A DNA stretch of 63,819 nucleotides from Streptococcus parasanguinis. GTDB lineage: Bacteria; Bacillota; Bacilli; Lactobacillales; Streptococcaceae. The stretch spans positions 1-63,819 of the forward strand of contig NZ_JACLQU010000015.1 of assembly GCF_016648855.1 (NCBI RefSeq). The letters run 5' to 3'. Both the position numbers and the translations under genes were made by a program. The notes under the pieces are model-generated. The model saw only the letters and a list, made by a program, of their open reading frames with translations, was not told the DNA's origin and made no database searches. Shown here in pieces: positions 1 to 9,037 of this stretch; the first letter of the stretch is position 1; every line of letters begins with the position of its first letter.

Positions 1-81
1 AGCCCACTCAACCACTGCGTCTTGCTCGACAATCCAAAAATAATTGAGAGGCTAGGACTTTTGTCCCAGCCTCTTTTCTTG
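1..81 (+). repeat. Intergenic hairpin repeat, copy A (cut by window edge)
   Basis: This is the 3' half of an element that recurs at 8859-9037 and, more diverged, at 17056-17305. It contains the shared core AACCACTGCGTC at 10-21. It ends in a strong hairpin (48-73, arms GAGGCTAGGAC and GTCCCAGCCTC) followed by a T run, so it can act as a terminator. It lies just beyond the 3' end of minus-strand rex. The 5' part lies outside the window. Confidence 0.75.
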
Positions 82-96
82 TTAATGTATAAGTCT

Positions 97-744
97 TTAT
101 TCTTCGTTTTTTCGCATGAAATAAAGGAGTGTTTGCAATTCACTGGTGAGATCGACATATTGGACGACGACATCTTTAGGGACTGTCAGATGCACTGGTG
201 AGAAGCTGAGGATTCCCTTGACACCAGCGTCTACTAAAAGGCTAGCCACTTCTTGAGCCTTGACGCTTGGAACAGTTAGGATGGCTGTTTGAATGCCTTC
301 TTGTTTGAGCTTTTCTTTAATAGAGGAAATACCGTAAATAGGAATTCCATCCTTACTTTTGGTATTGATCAGTTCGTGATCGTCTAGATCAAATGCCATG
401 ACAATTTTCATCTTATTGCGTTCGTGGAAGCGATAGTTGAGAAGCGCACTTCCCATATTTCCGATCCCCACAATAGCGACATTGGTAATGGCATTATCAT
501 TTAAGAGATCGGCAAAGAAGTTCATCAGTTTTTTTACGTCATAACCAAATCCCCGTCTTCCTAATTCACCAAAATAAGAAAAATCTCGGCGAACGGTAGC
601 AGAGTCAATCCCAATTGCATCAGCAATTTGCTTGGAATTGGCGCGCTCTATTTTTTCAGAGTTAAAGCGTTTAAAAATGCGGTAGTAGAGCGATAAGCGT
701 TTTGCTGTTGCGCGTGGAATTGGAGTATTTTTATCATGTTTCAC
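97..744 (-). CDS. rex: Redox-sensing transcriptional repressor Rex
   Basis: Rex senses the NADH/NAD+ ratio and represses fermentation and NADH-oxidation genes. The protein has an N-terminal winged helix (about residues 10-75, with the [21 protein letters not shown] segment typical of Rex) and a Rossmann domain with GIGNMG at 93-98. I chose the GTG start at 744 (215 aa, the usual Rex length). It sits behind an AAGAGGGAAAGG purine-rich stretch, and an ATG at 795 would add 17 residues with no counterpart in the family. The promoter TTGATT-N17-TACAAT overlaps a Rex-operator-like sequence. It lies downstream of the prs/cysteine desulfurase operon, as in other streptococci. Confidence 0.95.
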   Translation of the reverse strand: MKHDKNTPIPRATAKRLSLYYRIFKRFNSEKIERANSKQIADAIGIDSATVRRDFSYFGELGRRGFGYDVKKLMNFFADLLNDNAITNVAIVGIGNMGSALLNYRFHERNKMKIVMAFDLDDHELINTKSKDGIPIYGISSIKEKLKQEGIQTAILTVPSVKAQEVASLLVDAGVKGILSFSPVHLTVPKDVVVQYVDLTSELQTLLYFMRKNEE

Positions 745-780
745 AATATCACAACCTTTCCCTCTTATTGTATAGGAAGA

Positions 781-798
781 TTGTGAAAAAATCAACTA
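781..798 (-). promoter_or_regulatory. Candidate Rex operator in the rex promoter
   Basis: Read on the minus strand this is TAGTTGATTTTTTCACAA. Its right half (TTCACAA) matches the Rex operator consensus exactly and its left half only partly. It covers the -35 box (TTGATT) of a promoter whose -10 is TACAAT 17 bases further on. Autoregulation is inferred. Confidence 0.45.
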
Positions 799-834
799 TC
801 TAGAGTGGTTTTTCAAAAATATTTTTGTCTAAAG

Positions 835-875
835 AAAAAGCTGATGGCGATGGAGAGTTCCATCAGCATCAGCTT
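835..875 (-). terminator. Terminator of the prs2/cysteine desulfurase operon
   Basis: The outer arms AAGCTGATG (838-846) and CATCAGCTT (867-875) enclose a second stem, GATGGA with TCCATC. On the minus strand the hairpin is followed by TTTTTC. It overlaps the stop codon of the DUF4649 gene. Confidence 0.8.
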
Positions 876-1089
876 AGTTTTCAGCTTGTTCTACCTTTTT
901 CAAAAAGGCATAGAGTCCATCGACTCGTCCTGTATAGGGGAGCTTTTCCCCCTTGTATTCAATGGATACGATTGAGTAAGAGTCAGGCAAGGTTACACAG
1001 CCTGAAAAAGCTAGGATACAGGCTGCAAGGTCAGGATAAGTAGTCGTTCGTTCTACTTGGTAAGCATCGATATAAGTTAGGGTTACCAT
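874..1089 (-). CDS. DUF4649 family small protein
   Basis: This is a 71-residue protein resembling the streptococcal DUF4649 family, whose function is unknown. I set the start at the ATG of MVTLTYIDAYQ, one base after the stop codon of the upstream DUF1831 gene. A longer reading from 1128 would overlap that gene by almost 40 bases. It is the last gene of the operon prs2, cysteine desulfurase, DUF1831, DUF4649. The close spacing implies translational coupling, and a role linked to sulfur or Fe-S handling is only guilt by association. Confidence 0.8.
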   Translation of the reverse strand: MVTLTYIDAYQVERTTTYPDLAACILAFSGCVTLPDSYSIVSIEYKGEKLPYTGRVDGLYAFLKKVEQAEN

Positions 1090-1090
1090 A

Positions 1091-1438
1091 TTAGGCCTCT
1101 GTTTTGTTGAAAATTTCTCTTTCGACAAGACTATCCATTAAGAAATAGAATTTTTGTTGGATAATGTCATTTTCTGGATTTTTAAAGATATTAACCAGGC
1201 GAAGCCCAGACTTGTCTGTAATATTGATCTTAAAACCTGTCAAATCTTTATTAAAAATGATTTTAAGTAGGAAGCCTTCGCCGCTATTTGGAACGGCCTC
1301 GAGCAAACGATTTAACTCGTAATTTCCAACTTTTGTAACAGCAAATGTATTGTCACGTAAGGTATATTTTTTAACATTTGGGTGTAGACTATAGGTATAT
1401 TTGCAGTCTTTCAATGAAACACTTGTTTCAAAAGCCAT
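1091..1438 (-). CDS. DUF1831 family protein, cysteine desulfurase partner
   Basis: The 115-residue protein resembles the DUF1831 family of Lactobacillales. It has no signal peptide or membrane segment. It starts nine bases after the cysteine desulfurase gene and almost abuts the DUF4649 gene. Members are commonly encoded next to a cysteine desulfurase, so a role in sulfur transfer or regulation of that enzyme is plausible but not shown by any motif I can see. Confidence 0.85.
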   Translation of the reverse strand: MAFETSVSLKDCKYTYSLHPNVKKYTLRDNTFAVTKVGNYELNRLLEAVPNSGEGFLLKIIFNKDLTGFKINITDKSGLRLVNIFKNPENDIIQQKFYFLMDSLVEREIFNKTEA

Positions 1439-1447
1439 ATTGTTCTC

Positions 1448-2560
1448 CTATGATAAAATTTCTTTAAGTTTTGAGAGGAAGTCTTGAACCTCCTCTACGC
1501 TATTGAGTTCTGAAAAACTAATTCGAAGGGATTCTTTTAGGCGTGAGCTATCTTTTCCATAGAGCGCCTCAAGGACATGGCTGGGTTGAACTGTACCAGC
1601 GGTACAAGCAGAACCTGTAGAGACAGAAATTCCAGCAAGATCGAGTCGCATCAATAAGACATCATTTTGGACACTCGGAAAGCCAAGGTTCCAAACAAAT
1701 GGAAGATGATCGTCATTCGCATTTACGTAGTAGTCGTAGGCTGCTAAACCATTGACTAGTTCTTGGCCGAGTTTTTGAACCTGGTTGAAATTTTCTACTT
1801 GATGTAGTGTAGCTTGCTGAAGCGCAGTTGCCATCCCGACAATAGAAATGAGATTTTCCGTGCTGGCTCTCATCTTACTTTCCTGATCACCACCATGGAT
1901 GAGATTATCAAAATCTGGGACGGCTGCATAAAGGAAACCGACTCCCTTGGGGCCATGGAATTTGTGGGCAGAAGCACTGAGAAAATCAATCCCTAACTCT
2001 TCGGGATAGACCGGGACTTTCCCAATTGCTTGGACAGCATCAACATGAAAGGCAGCGGGATGATTTTTTAAGAGTTCTCCGATTTCTTTAATCGGTAGAA
2101 GATCTCCAGTCTCGTTATTGGCAAACATGGTAGAGACAAGAATGGTATCCGGTCTAAGAGCTGCCTTGATATCACTAGCCTGAATACGCCCTTCTCTTGG
2201 TGGCACGATCGTGACTTCAAATCCGAAACGTTCTACAAGGTATTCAATGGGTTCGAGAACAGCATGGTGTTCCAAAGCGGTAGTAATGATGTGTTTGCCA
2301 TCTGCCTGGTGTTTCAAGCAGTAGCCTTTTATCACAGTATTATTACTTTCTGATCCACCTGAAGTGAAGAAAACACGATTTGGAAGAGTATGGAGAGACT
2401 GAGCAATCTGCTCGCGAGATTCTCGGAGGAGTTTACTAGCCATCCGTCCATGAGCATGAAGACTCGATGGATTTCCAAAAGTGGTCTTCATAGTTGCAGA
2501 CATTTTATCAATGACTTCAGGTAGAAGGGGAGTTGTTGCGGCATTATCAAAATATATCAC
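1448..2560 (-). CDS. Cysteine desulfurase, NifS/IscS type
   Basis: This PLP enzyme removes sulfur from cysteine as a protein persulfide for Fe-S clusters or tRNA thiolation. The 370-residue protein shows the PLP lysine in SASAHKFHGPKG (Lys200), the cofactor-binding HVDAVQ (182-187) and the catalytic cysteine in TGSACTAGT (Cys319). The loop around that cysteine is long, as in the IscS/NifS group rather than SufS. It follows prs2 by nine bases. The genome very likely has a separate SufS, so this copy may serve tRNA thiolation; that is inference. Confidence 0.93.
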   Translation of the reverse strand: MIYFDNAATTPLLPEVIDKMSATMKTTFGNPSSLHAHGRMASKLLRESREQIAQSLHTLPNRVFFTSGGSESNNTVIKGYCLKHQADGKHIITTALEHHAVLEPIEYLVERFGFEVTIVPPREGRIQASDIKAALRPDTILVSTMFANNETGDLLPIKEIGELLKNHPAAFHVDAVQAIGKVPVYPEELGIDFLSASAHKFHGPKGVGFLYAAVPDFDNLIHGGDQESKMRASTENLISIVGMATALQQATLHQVENFNQVQKLGQELVNGLAAYDYYVNANDDHLPFVWNLGFPSVQNDVLLMRLDLAGISVSTGSACTAGTVQPSHVLEALYGKDSSRLKESLRISFSELNSVEEVQDFLSKLKEILS

Positions 2561-2569
2561 ATTAAGACC

Positions 2570-3526
2570 TTATTTCTTGTGGTAGGCAAATAGAGGACTA
2601 ACAGGTTTTCTTTCTTGAATGCGAACAATAGCTTCAGCGATCAGTTCGCTAGCTGTCAGATAGTTAATATTTTTTGGTGTTGGTCCTTTTGGAGCAACAG
2701 AATCGGTTACCAAGATTTCTTTGATCGGAGCTTGGTCTAATAATTCAACAGCGCCTTTTACAAATAAACCATGGCTTGAAACAGCATAAATTTCAGTAGC
2801 ACCTTCGCGTTCGACGATTTTCGCAGCTTCTGAGAATGTCTTCCCAGTATTGAGGATATCGTCAATCAAGATTGCTTTCTTATCTTTGACATCCCCGATA
2901 ATATAGCCATAATCACGGTTTGCATCATCTTGTTCGTAATCGATGATCGCAATCGGTGCATCAAGATATTCCGCTAAACTACGAGCCCGTTTGACACCTG
3001 AGTTTTTAGGACTGACGACTACAACATCAGGACCAGTTAGACCTTTGTTGATGTAGTGCTCTGCAAAAAGTGGAATGGTAAAGAGGTTATCCACGGCAAT
3101 ATCGAAGAAACCTTGGACCTGAACAGCGTGGAGATCCAGTGTGACGACGCGATCCACCCCAGCTTTGACCAACATGTTTGCGACAAGCTTAGCAGTAATT
3201 GGTTCGCGAGGAGCAGCAGTCCGGTCTTGGCGGGCATAACCGAAGTAAGGCATGACCACATTGACAGTATTTGCGCTGGCCCGTTGGCAAGCATCCACCA
3301 TAATTAAGAGTTCCATCAAGTGATTGTTGACAGGGAAACTGGTTGATTGAATGATATAAATATCATATCCACGAACACTTTCCTCAATATTGACTTGGAT
3401 TTCACCATCTGAGAATTGACGGGATGAAATTTTCCCAAGTGGAACCCCAGCATGATCCGCGATTTTTTGCGCAATCTCTGGATTTGAATTGAGAGAGAAG
3501 AGCTTCATATTTTTTTTATCTGACAT
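2570..3526 (-). CDS. prs2: Ribose-phosphate pyrophosphokinase (second streptococcal PRPP synthetase)
   Basis: The enzyme makes PRPP from ribose 5-phosphate and ATP for purine, pyrimidine, histidine and NAD synthesis. The 318-residue protein has the class I signatures: [16 protein letters not shown] near the N-terminus, the [13 protein letters not shown] segment, and a PRPP loop ending in [10 protein letters not shown]. The loop differs slightly from the usual DDxxxTGxT form. Its place beside a cysteine desulfurase and rex matches the second PRPP synthetase locus of pneumococcus-like genomes. The enzyme also feeds the salvage genes later in this window. Confidence 0.93.
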   Translation of the reverse strand: MSDKKNMKLFSLNSNPEIAQKIADHAGVPLGKISSRQFSDGEIQVNIEESVRGYDIYIIQSTSFPVNNHLMELLIMVDACQRASANTVNVVMPYFGYARQDRTAAPREPITAKLVANMLVKAGVDRVVTLDLHAVQVQGFFDIAVDNLFTIPLFAEHYINKGLTGPDVVVVSPKNSGVKRARSLAEYLDAPIAIIDYEQDDANRDYGYIIGDVKDKKAILIDDILNTGKTFSEAAKIVEREGATEIYAVSSHGLFVKGAVELLDQAPIKEILVTDSVAPKGPTPKNINYLTASELIAEAIVRIQERKPVSPLFAYHKK

Positions 3527-3598
3527 GTGATTCCAACCTCATTTAGATTTTTGATCTTAGCACTATTTTAGCAAAAATTTGCGATAATTTCAGCTATT

Positions 3599-4156
3599 TT
3601 ACAATCTTTCCGCCAATCTGGCGATTTTATTTTTTGCAGCTTTGTAGACGATTCCATGGTCTGTCATGAACTGATGGAAATTTTCTTCCTGCTCAGCGGT
3701 TTCGACCTCGATTTCTAATTCATAATCTTCAGTGTCTAGATAGAGACTGTGGTCTAGTGCCACCAATCCTGCAGCTGTTTCTTTTTCGAATCGTTCTGTT
3801 GTAAGGCTTCCCCAGACAGCGAGTTGCTCAACAGAGATTTCTTTAGAGATTAAGAGGTTTTTGATTTCTCCGTCAGGAAACTGTTGGTGTTGAAGGATCG
3901 CCTCGGTTTCTTCTGGGCTGAGGTTTTGATTGTACTCGAAATGGCCAACTGCCTCAGGGACTTTGAGAGTCAACTCAGCTTGATCTGTGAAAGTACGCAC
4001 CCGCAAGGCCATTTTTTCCTTACGGATGAGCTGGTCGGGGGTATCGATATAGTGATTGGTTTGGACAACCAATTCTGTATCATCAAAAAGTGGAAGGAGG
4101 GATTGGTATTCCTCCTTGTCTAGCAAGGTTTTGTATTCAATTTCTAAATGGTTCAT
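3599..4156 (-). CDS. CYTH domain protein
   Basis: CYTH proteins form a beta-tunnel that binds triphosphates and metal ions (adenylate cyclase class IV, thiamine triphosphatase and tripolyphosphatase types). The signature ExExK is present as EIEYK near the N-terminus, followed by alternating acidic and basic strands. I chose the ATG at 4156 (MNHLEIEYK, 185 aa) because AAAGGA lies at correct spacing; the longer frame from 4192 would begin inside the relQ promoter. It is divergent from relQ, as in other streptococci. The substrate is unknown; inorganic tripolyphosphate is likely from the family. Confidence 0.88.
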   Translation of the reverse strand: MNHLEIEYKTLLDKEEYQSLLPLFDDTELVVQTNHYIDTPDQLIRKEKMALRVRTFTDQAELTLKVPEAVGHFEYNQNLSPEETEAILQHQQFPDGEIKNLLISKEISVEQLAVWGSLTTERFEKETAAGLVALDHSLYLDTEDYELEIEVETAEQEENFHQFMTDHGIVYKAAKNKIARLAERL

Positions 4157-4251
4157 TTTGTAGTCCTTTGCTTTTTTTCGAAAGCGATTCATGATATAAT
4201 AAGAGATGTGTTTATTGTATACAAAAATGGTTCAGATTACAAGGTGGTAGG

Positions 4252-4923
4252 ATGGCAATTGATTGGGAAAACTTCTTAGATCCGTATATCCAAGCAGTTG
4301 GGGAATTAAAAATCAAACTGCGTGGGATTCGTAAGCAATATCGTAAGCAGCAAAAGCATTCTCCAATTGAGTTTGTCACAGGTCGGGTCAAGCCGATTGA
4401 GAGCATCCGTGAAAAGATGATCCGAAGAAATATTTCTGAAGAAAATCTGGCTCAGGATATGCAAGATATTGCTGGTCTTCGTATCATGGTTCAGTTTGTG
4501 GATGACGTCGAAGAGATCCTAGAGGTTCTGAGACAACGGCAAGATATGCGCGTGGTCCAAGAGCGAGATTACATCCGCCACAAGAAATCAAGTGGCTACC
4601 GGAGTTACCACGTCGTGGTTGAGTATCCGGTCGATACCATTGATGGAAATGAAACGATCTTAGCAGAGATTCAAATTCGGACCTTGTCCATGAATTTTTG
4701 GGCAACCATTGAACACTCGCTCAATTATAAATATAAAGGAGACTTTCCAGACGAGATCAAAAAACGCTTAGAGACGACAGCAAACCTAGCCTATCTCTTG
4801 GATGAAGAGATGGGAGCAATTCGGGATGCGATTCAGGAGGCTCAAGCCCTGTTTGATCCACTTCATCGTAAGTTAAATGATGGCGTTGGAAATAGTGATG
4901 ACACAGATGAAGACTACAGGTAA
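4252..4923 (+). CDS. relQ: Small alarmone synthetase RelQ, GTP pyrophosphokinase
   Basis: RelQ makes (p)ppGpp from ATP and GTP or GDP, without the hydrolase domain of RelA/SpoT. The 223-residue protein contains the synthetase motifs [35 protein letters not shown] and [17 protein letters not shown]. An extended -10 (TGATATAAT, 4193-4201) and an AAGGTGG site precede the ATG. It is the first gene of the operon relQ-nadK-rluD-pta, overlapping nadK by 17 bases. Confidence 0.95.
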   Translation: MAIDWENFLDPYIQAVGELKIKLRGIRKQYRKQQKHSPIEFVTGRVKPIESIREKMIRRNISEENLAQDMQDIAGLRIMVQFVDDVEEILEVLRQRQDMRVVQERDYIRHKKSSGYRSYHVVVEYPVDTIDGNETILAEIQIRTLSMNFWATIEHSLNYKYKGDFPDEIKKRLETTANLAYLLDEEMGAIRDAIQEAQALFDPLHRKLNDGVGNSDDTDEDYR

Positions 4924-5725
4924 AAAAGTATCCATTATTCGCAATCGCAAGCGTCAAAGTGAAGAGGTTTTTCAGCAGTTGCGCTACAAGCTTCGGAAAA
5001 ATAATTTTATTTTGACGGAGAAGCACCCGGATATTGTGATTTCAATTGGTGGTGATGGGATGTTGTTATCAGCCTTTCACAAGTATGAACACCAGTTGGA
5101 TCGGGTGCGATTTGTTGGCGTCCATACCGGACACTTAGGATTCTATACGGATTACTTAGACAGTGAAATCGATAAGCTGGTTGAGAACTTAAAATATGAT
5201 ACAGGCGCTAAGGTTTCCTACCCTATTTTGAATGTCAAGATTACTTTTGAAAATGGGGAAACCCGTACTATGAGAGCGTTGAACGAAGCAACGATTAAGA
5301 GAAGCGACCGGACTATGGTTGCCGATCTTACGATTAATGGAGTGGATTTTGAGCGCTTCAGAGGAGACGGGATTACCGTTTCGACTCCGACAGGAAGCAC
5401 AGCTTACAACAAATCCTTGGGAGGAGCCGTTCTTCACCCGACTATTGAGGCGCTACAGATCGCTGAGATCGCCAGTCTCAACAACCGTGTTTATCGTACC
5501 TTGGGTTCTTCTGTCATTGTCCCTAAAAAGGATAAGATTGAGATTACACCGACGAGACCTGGCTTCCACATTATCTCTGTTGATAATTCAACCTATTCTT
5601 ACCGCAATATTGCAAAGGTAGAATATCAGATTGACAACCATAAGATTAATTTTGTGGCAAGTTCCAGTCACACCAGCTTCTGGAATCGGGTCAAGGATGC
5701 CTTTATCGGAGATGATAGAGAATGA
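4907..5725 (+). CDS. nadK: NAD kinase
   Basis: The enzyme phosphorylates NAD+ to NADP+. The GGDGM motif is at residues 48-52 and the second nucleotide-binding signature, [16 protein letters not shown], is intact. I chose ATG 4907 ([11 protein letters not shown], 272 aa), which fits the streptococcal family; an ATG at 4898 adds three residues and cannot be excluded. The start lies inside the end of relQ and the stop overlaps the start of the next gene (ATGA), so translation is coupled through the operon. Confidence 0.94.
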   Translation: MKTTGKKVSIIRNRKRQSEEVFQQLRYKLRKNNFILTEKHPDIVISIGGDGMLLSAFHKYEHQLDRVRFVGVHTGHLGFYTDYLDSEIDKLVENLKYDTGAKVSYPILNVKITFENGETRTMRALNEATIKRSDRTMVADLTINGVDFERFRGDGITVSTPTGSTAYNKSLGGAVLHPTIEALQIAEIASLNNRVYRTLGSSVIVPKKDKIEITPTRPGFHIISVDNSTYSYRNIAKVEYQIDNHKINFVASSSHTSFWNRVKDAFIGDDRE

Positions 5726-6615
5726 GATTTGAATTCATTGTCGATGAGCATGTCAAGGTTAAGACCTTCCTGAAAAAGCATGAGGTTTCTAAGGGCCTAT
5801 TAGCAAAGATTAAGTTTCGTGGTGGCCAGATCCTTGTCAATGGGCGTCCGGAGAATGCGATTTATTTGTTGGATATTGGAGATCACTTGGTCATTGATAT
5901 TCCAGCAGAAGAAGGGTTTGAAACCCTAAAACCCATGGATCGGCCTTTGGATATTTTGTTTGAAGATGATCATTTTTTGGTCTTAAACAAACCCTTTGGG
6001 ATTGCTTCTATTCCAAGTGCGATTCATTCCAATACCTTAGCAAATTTTGTAAAAGGCTATTATGTGAAACAAGGCTACGAGAATCAGCAGGTTCACATTG
6101 TCACTCGCCTGGACAAGGACACTAGTGGTGTTATGCTCTTTGCCAAACATGGTTATGCTCATGCTCGATTAGATAAGCAATTGCAGTCTAAAACGATTCA
6201 AAAACGCTATTATGCCTTGGTCAAGGGATCTGGGAAGCTTGATCCTGTCGGAGAGATTATTGCTCCGATTGCGCGTGATGAAGAGTCAATTATCACCCGA
6301 AAGGTAGCTAAAGGCGGCAAGTATGCTCATACTAGTTACCAGGTTGTTCAATCTTTTGGTGATATTCACCTAGTGGATATTCAGTTACACACAGGTCGGA
6401 CTCATCAGATCCGAGTTCATTTTTCCCATATTGGTTTTCCGCTCTTGGGAGATGATCTTTATGGCGGCAGTTTAGAAGACGGCATTGAGCGCCAAGCCCT
6501 TCATTGTCATCGCCTATCCTATTATCATCCATTTCTAGAGGAAGAGTTGGTCATAGAAAGTCCACTGCCTCCAGATTTCCAAGCTGTATTAACACAGCTT
6601 CAAACTAGTTATTAA
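5722..6615 (+). CDS. RluA/RluD-family pseudouridine synthase
   Basis: The protein isomerises uridine to pseudouridine in rRNA or tRNA. The catalytic aspartate lies in the hallmark RLDKDTSG, and the C-terminal segment [20 protein letters not shown] is typical of the family. The first 65 residues form a degenerate S4-like RNA-binding domain. It overlaps nadK by four bases and is followed by pta after 21 bases. The exact RNA target cannot be read from the sequence. Confidence 0.92.
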   Translation: MRFEFIVDEHVKVKTFLKKHEVSKGLLAKIKFRGGQILVNGRPENAIYLLDIGDHLVIDIPAEEGFETLKPMDRPLDILFEDDHFLVLNKPFGIASIPSAIHSNTLANFVKGYYVKQGYENQQVHIVTRLDKDTSGVMLFAKHGYAHARLDKQLQSKTIQKRYYALVKGSGKLDPVGEIIAPIARDEESIITRKVAKGGKYAHTSYQVVQSFGDIHLVDIQLHTGRTHQIRVHFSHIGFPLLGDDLYGGSLEDGIERQALHCHRLSYYHPFLEEELVIESPLPPDFQAVLTQLQTSY

Positions 6616-6636
6616 TTATTAAAAGGAGTAAAACTC

Positions 6637-7611
6637 ATGGAAGTTTTCGAAAATCTCAAAGCCAACCTCGTTGGTAAGAATGCACGTATTGTATTACCAG
6701 AAGGTGAGGAACCTCGTATCCTCCAAGCGACAAAACGCATTGTGAACGAGACAGAAGTAACCCCTGTCTTGCTTGGTAATCCGGATAAAATTCGGATTTA
6801 TCTTGAAATCGAAGGGGTTTTGGATGGATATGAAGTCATCGATCCTCATTCTTATCCAGGTTTTGAAGAAATGGTAGCTTCCTTGGTAGAACGTCGTAAG
6901 GGCAAAATGACAGAAGAAGAAGCGCGTCAAGTCTTGAAAGACGACGTTAACTATTTTGGTGTCATGTTGGTACACATGGGAATTGTTGATGGGATGGTTT
7001 CTGGTGCGATTCACTCAACAGCCGCAACTGTTCGTCCGGCCTTGCAAATTATCAAAACTCGTCCAAATGTAAAACGTACTTCAGGGGCTTTCCTTATGGT
7101 TCGTGGATCTGAACGCTACTTGTTTGGGGACTGTGCCATCAACATCAATCCAGATGCTGAAGGATTAGCCGAAATTGCCATCAACTCAGCTATCACAGCC
7201 AAGATGTTTGGAATTGATCCAAAAATTGCTATGTTGAGCTATTCAACAAAAGGATCTGGTTTCGGTGAAAGTGTTGATAAGGTTGTCGAAGCGACTAAGC
7301 TTGCCCATGAACTTCGTCCAGACCTTGAAATTGACGGGGAATTGCAATTTGACGCAGCCTTTGTCCCTGCAACTGCAGCCTTGAAGGCTCCAGGAAGCAA
7401 GGTGGCAGGTCAAGCCAATGTCTTTATCTTCCCTGGTATTGAGGCAGGTAACATTGGGTACAAGATGGCAGAACGCCTTGGTGGCTTTGCAGCGGTAGGT
7501 CCAGTATTGCAAGGGTTGAACAAACCAGTCAATGACCTCTCTCGTGGATGTAATGCAGATGACGTCTATAAATTAACCTTGATTACGGCTGCTCAAGCTG
7601 TGGAGCAATAA
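6637..7611 (+). CDS. pta: Phosphate acetyltransferase
   Basis: Pta interconverts acetyl-CoA and acetyl phosphate, which acetate kinase uses to make ATP. In streptococci acetyl phosphate also links pyruvate oxidase activity to energy yield. The 324-residue protein is the short form without the N-terminal DRTGG regulatory region. Conserved segments include GMVSGAIHSTAATVRPALQ and SYSTKGSG. It has its own AAAGGAG site and ends the relQ-nadK-rluD-pta operon. Confidence 0.95.
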   Translation: MEVFENLKANLVGKNARIVLPEGEEPRILQATKRIVNETEVTPVLLGNPDKIRIYLEIEGVLDGYEVIDPHSYPGFEEMVASLVERRKGKMTEEEARQVLKDDVNYFGVMLVHMGIVDGMVSGAIHSTAATVRPALQIIKTRPNVKRTSGAFLMVRGSERYLFGDCAININPDAEGLAEIAINSAITAKMFGIDPKIAMLSYSTKGSGFGESVDKVVEATKLAHELRPDLEIDGELQFDAAFVPATAALKAPGSKVAGQANVFIFPGIEAGNIGYKMAERLGGFAAVGPVLQGLNKPVNDLSRGCNADDVYKLTLITAAQAVEQ

Positions 7612-7620
7612 GAATGATTG

Positions 7621-7650
7621 AAAGGCTCAGGATGATCTTGAGCCTTTTTC
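7621..7650 (+). terminator. Terminator of the relQ-pta operon
   Basis: AAAGGCTCAG and CTTGAGCCTTT form a stem with a six-base loop, followed by TTTTTC. Confidence 0.85.
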
Positions 7651-7688
7651 TTTATAAAATCAGAATTTCTAAACTATAACTCATTCTA

Positions 7689-7697
7689 TGGTATACT
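7689..7697 (+). promoter_or_regulatory. Extended -10 promoter of mutY, leaderless
   Basis: The sequence TGGTATACT is an extended -10 element (TG, one base, TATACT). The expected transcription start, seven bases after the -10, is position 7704, which is the A of the mutY ATG. No ribosome-binding site precedes that ATG. Leaderless translation is inferred. Confidence 0.6.
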
Positions 7698-7703
7698 AGG
7701 AAT

Positions 7704-8858
7704 ATGTTAGATTTAAAAGATTACGGGATTATCATGTGGGAGGAGGAAAAAATTGCTTCCTTCCGAGAAAAGTTATTAGCCTGGTATGATGCCAATAAAC
7801 GGGATCTCCCCTGGAGAAGAACTCAGGATCCTTATAAAATTTGGATCTCAGAGATTATGCTCCAACAGACACGTGTCGATACGGTGATTCCCTATTATGA
7901 GCGCTTTCTTGACTGGTTTCCGACTATCGAGGATCTGGCCAATGCGCAAGAAGAAAAGCTCTTGAAAGCCTGGGAGGGATTGGGCTATTACTCACGAGTT
8001 CGGAACATGCAGAAAGCTGCCCAGCAGATGATGGAGAACCACGGAGGAGTGTTTCCATCAAGTTATGAGGAAATATCTAAACTGAAGGGAATTGGGCCTT
8101 ATACTGCTGGTGCCATTGCGAGTATTGCCTTTGGCCTGCCGGAGCCCGCTGTGGATGGTAATGTCATGAGAGTACTGGCTCGCTTGTTTGAGGTGGACTA
8201 CGATATCGGAGTCCCGACCAATCGCAAGATTTTCCAAGCCATGATGGAAATCTTGATTGATCCAGATCGACCTGGTGATTTCAATCAAGCCTTGATGGAT
8301 TTGGGATCAGATATTGAGTCCCCAATCAACCCACGGCCAGAAGAGAGTCCTGTCAAGGAGTTTAGTGCGACCTACCAGCATGGGACCATGGATCGTTATC
8401 CCATCAAGGCACCAAAGAAGAAACCAGTGCCAGTCTATCTAACAGCCTTTATTATAATGGATAACCAAGGACGTTACTTGCTGGAGAAAAATGAGCGAGA
8501 AGGACTATTGTCAGGCTTTTGGCATTTTCCTTTGATTGAAGTGGATAGCCTATCAGAGAACCAGGGGCAGTTGTCACTACTGGATGGGCAGAGGCATGCA
8601 GTAGACAACCCAGAAATTCTTTCCTTTGAACAGGACTATGACTTGGCCATTGATTGGCAGGACAGATCTTATCCTATCGTCCAGCATGTCTTTTCGCATC
8701 GTAAGTGGCAGGTTCAACTTCGTTACGGTCTGGTAAAAGAAGGAGAACAAGAATCAAGTGAATCGACTGTTTGGTTAACACCAGAAGAATTTTCAGGTTA
8801 TCCTTTTGCTAAATCCCAGCAAAAGATTTGGACGACGTTTACGGAAAACGAAAAATGA
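7704..8858 (+). CDS. mutY: A/G-specific adenine glycosylase MutY without Fe-S cluster
   Basis: MutY removes adenine mispaired with 8-oxoguanine. The protein has 384 residues, with catalytic Glu50 (SEIMLQQT), the HhH motif LKGIGPYTAGAIAS (about 127-140), catalytic Asp151 (VDGNVMRVLAR) and a C-terminal NUDIX-like 8-oxoG recognition domain. The four cysteines that hold the [4Fe-4S] cluster of most MutY proteins are missing: the region 201-225 reads GSDIESPINPRPEESP. The protein contains no cysteine anywhere. The ATG at 7704 appears leaderless; a second Met at codon 11 is the alternative start. Its stop codon touches the repeat element that follows. Confidence 0.94.
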   Translation: MLDLKDYGIIMWEEEKIASFREKLLAWYDANKRDLPWRRTQDPYKIWISEIMLQQTRVDTVIPYYERFLDWFPTIEDLANAQEEKLLKAWEGLGYYSRVRNMQKAAQQMMENHGGVFPSSYEEISKLKGIGPYTAGAIASIAFGLPEPAVDGNVMRVLARLFEVDYDIGVPTNRKIFQAMMEILIDPDRPGDFNQALMDLGSDIESPINPRPEESPVKEFSATYQHGTMDRYPIKAPKKKPVPVYLTAFIIMDNQGRYLLEKNEREGLLSGFWHFPLIEVDSLSENQGQLSLLDGQRHAVDNPEILSFEQDYDLAIDWQDRSYPIVQHVFSHRKWQVQLRYGLVKEGEQESSESTVWLTPEEFSGYPFAKSQQKIWTTFTENEK

Positions 8859-9037
8859 GAGTGGGACAGAAATCGGTAATTCGTTAGAATTCGATTTCGT
8901 CGTCCCACCTCCGCACAGTTGAGTAGGGCTGTAAAAGCTGATGAAATCAGCGTAGTAGAGCCCACTCAACCACTGCGTCTTGCTCGACAATCCAAAGACA
9001 ATTGAGAGGCTAGGACTTTTGTCCCAGCCTCATTTTT
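8859..9037 (+). repeat. Intergenic hairpin repeat, copy B (complete)
   Basis: The element fills the gap between the convergent genes mutY and the Bta-like gene. It begins with a hairpin closed by GTGGGAC and GTCCCAC, continues through a variable middle, carries the core AACCACTGCGTC at 8968-8979, and ends in the hairpin 9006-9031 (GAGGCTAGGAC with GTCCCAGCCTC) plus a T run. From position 8958 on it is nearly identical to copy A. It probably works as a bidirectional terminator. Confidence 0.8.

Noticed and set aside
7704..8858. Sequencing error causing loss of the MutY Fe-S cysteines
   Set aside because: The frame is open through the region and the replacement stretch is in frame, and I recall the same type of sequence in other streptococcal MutY proteins.
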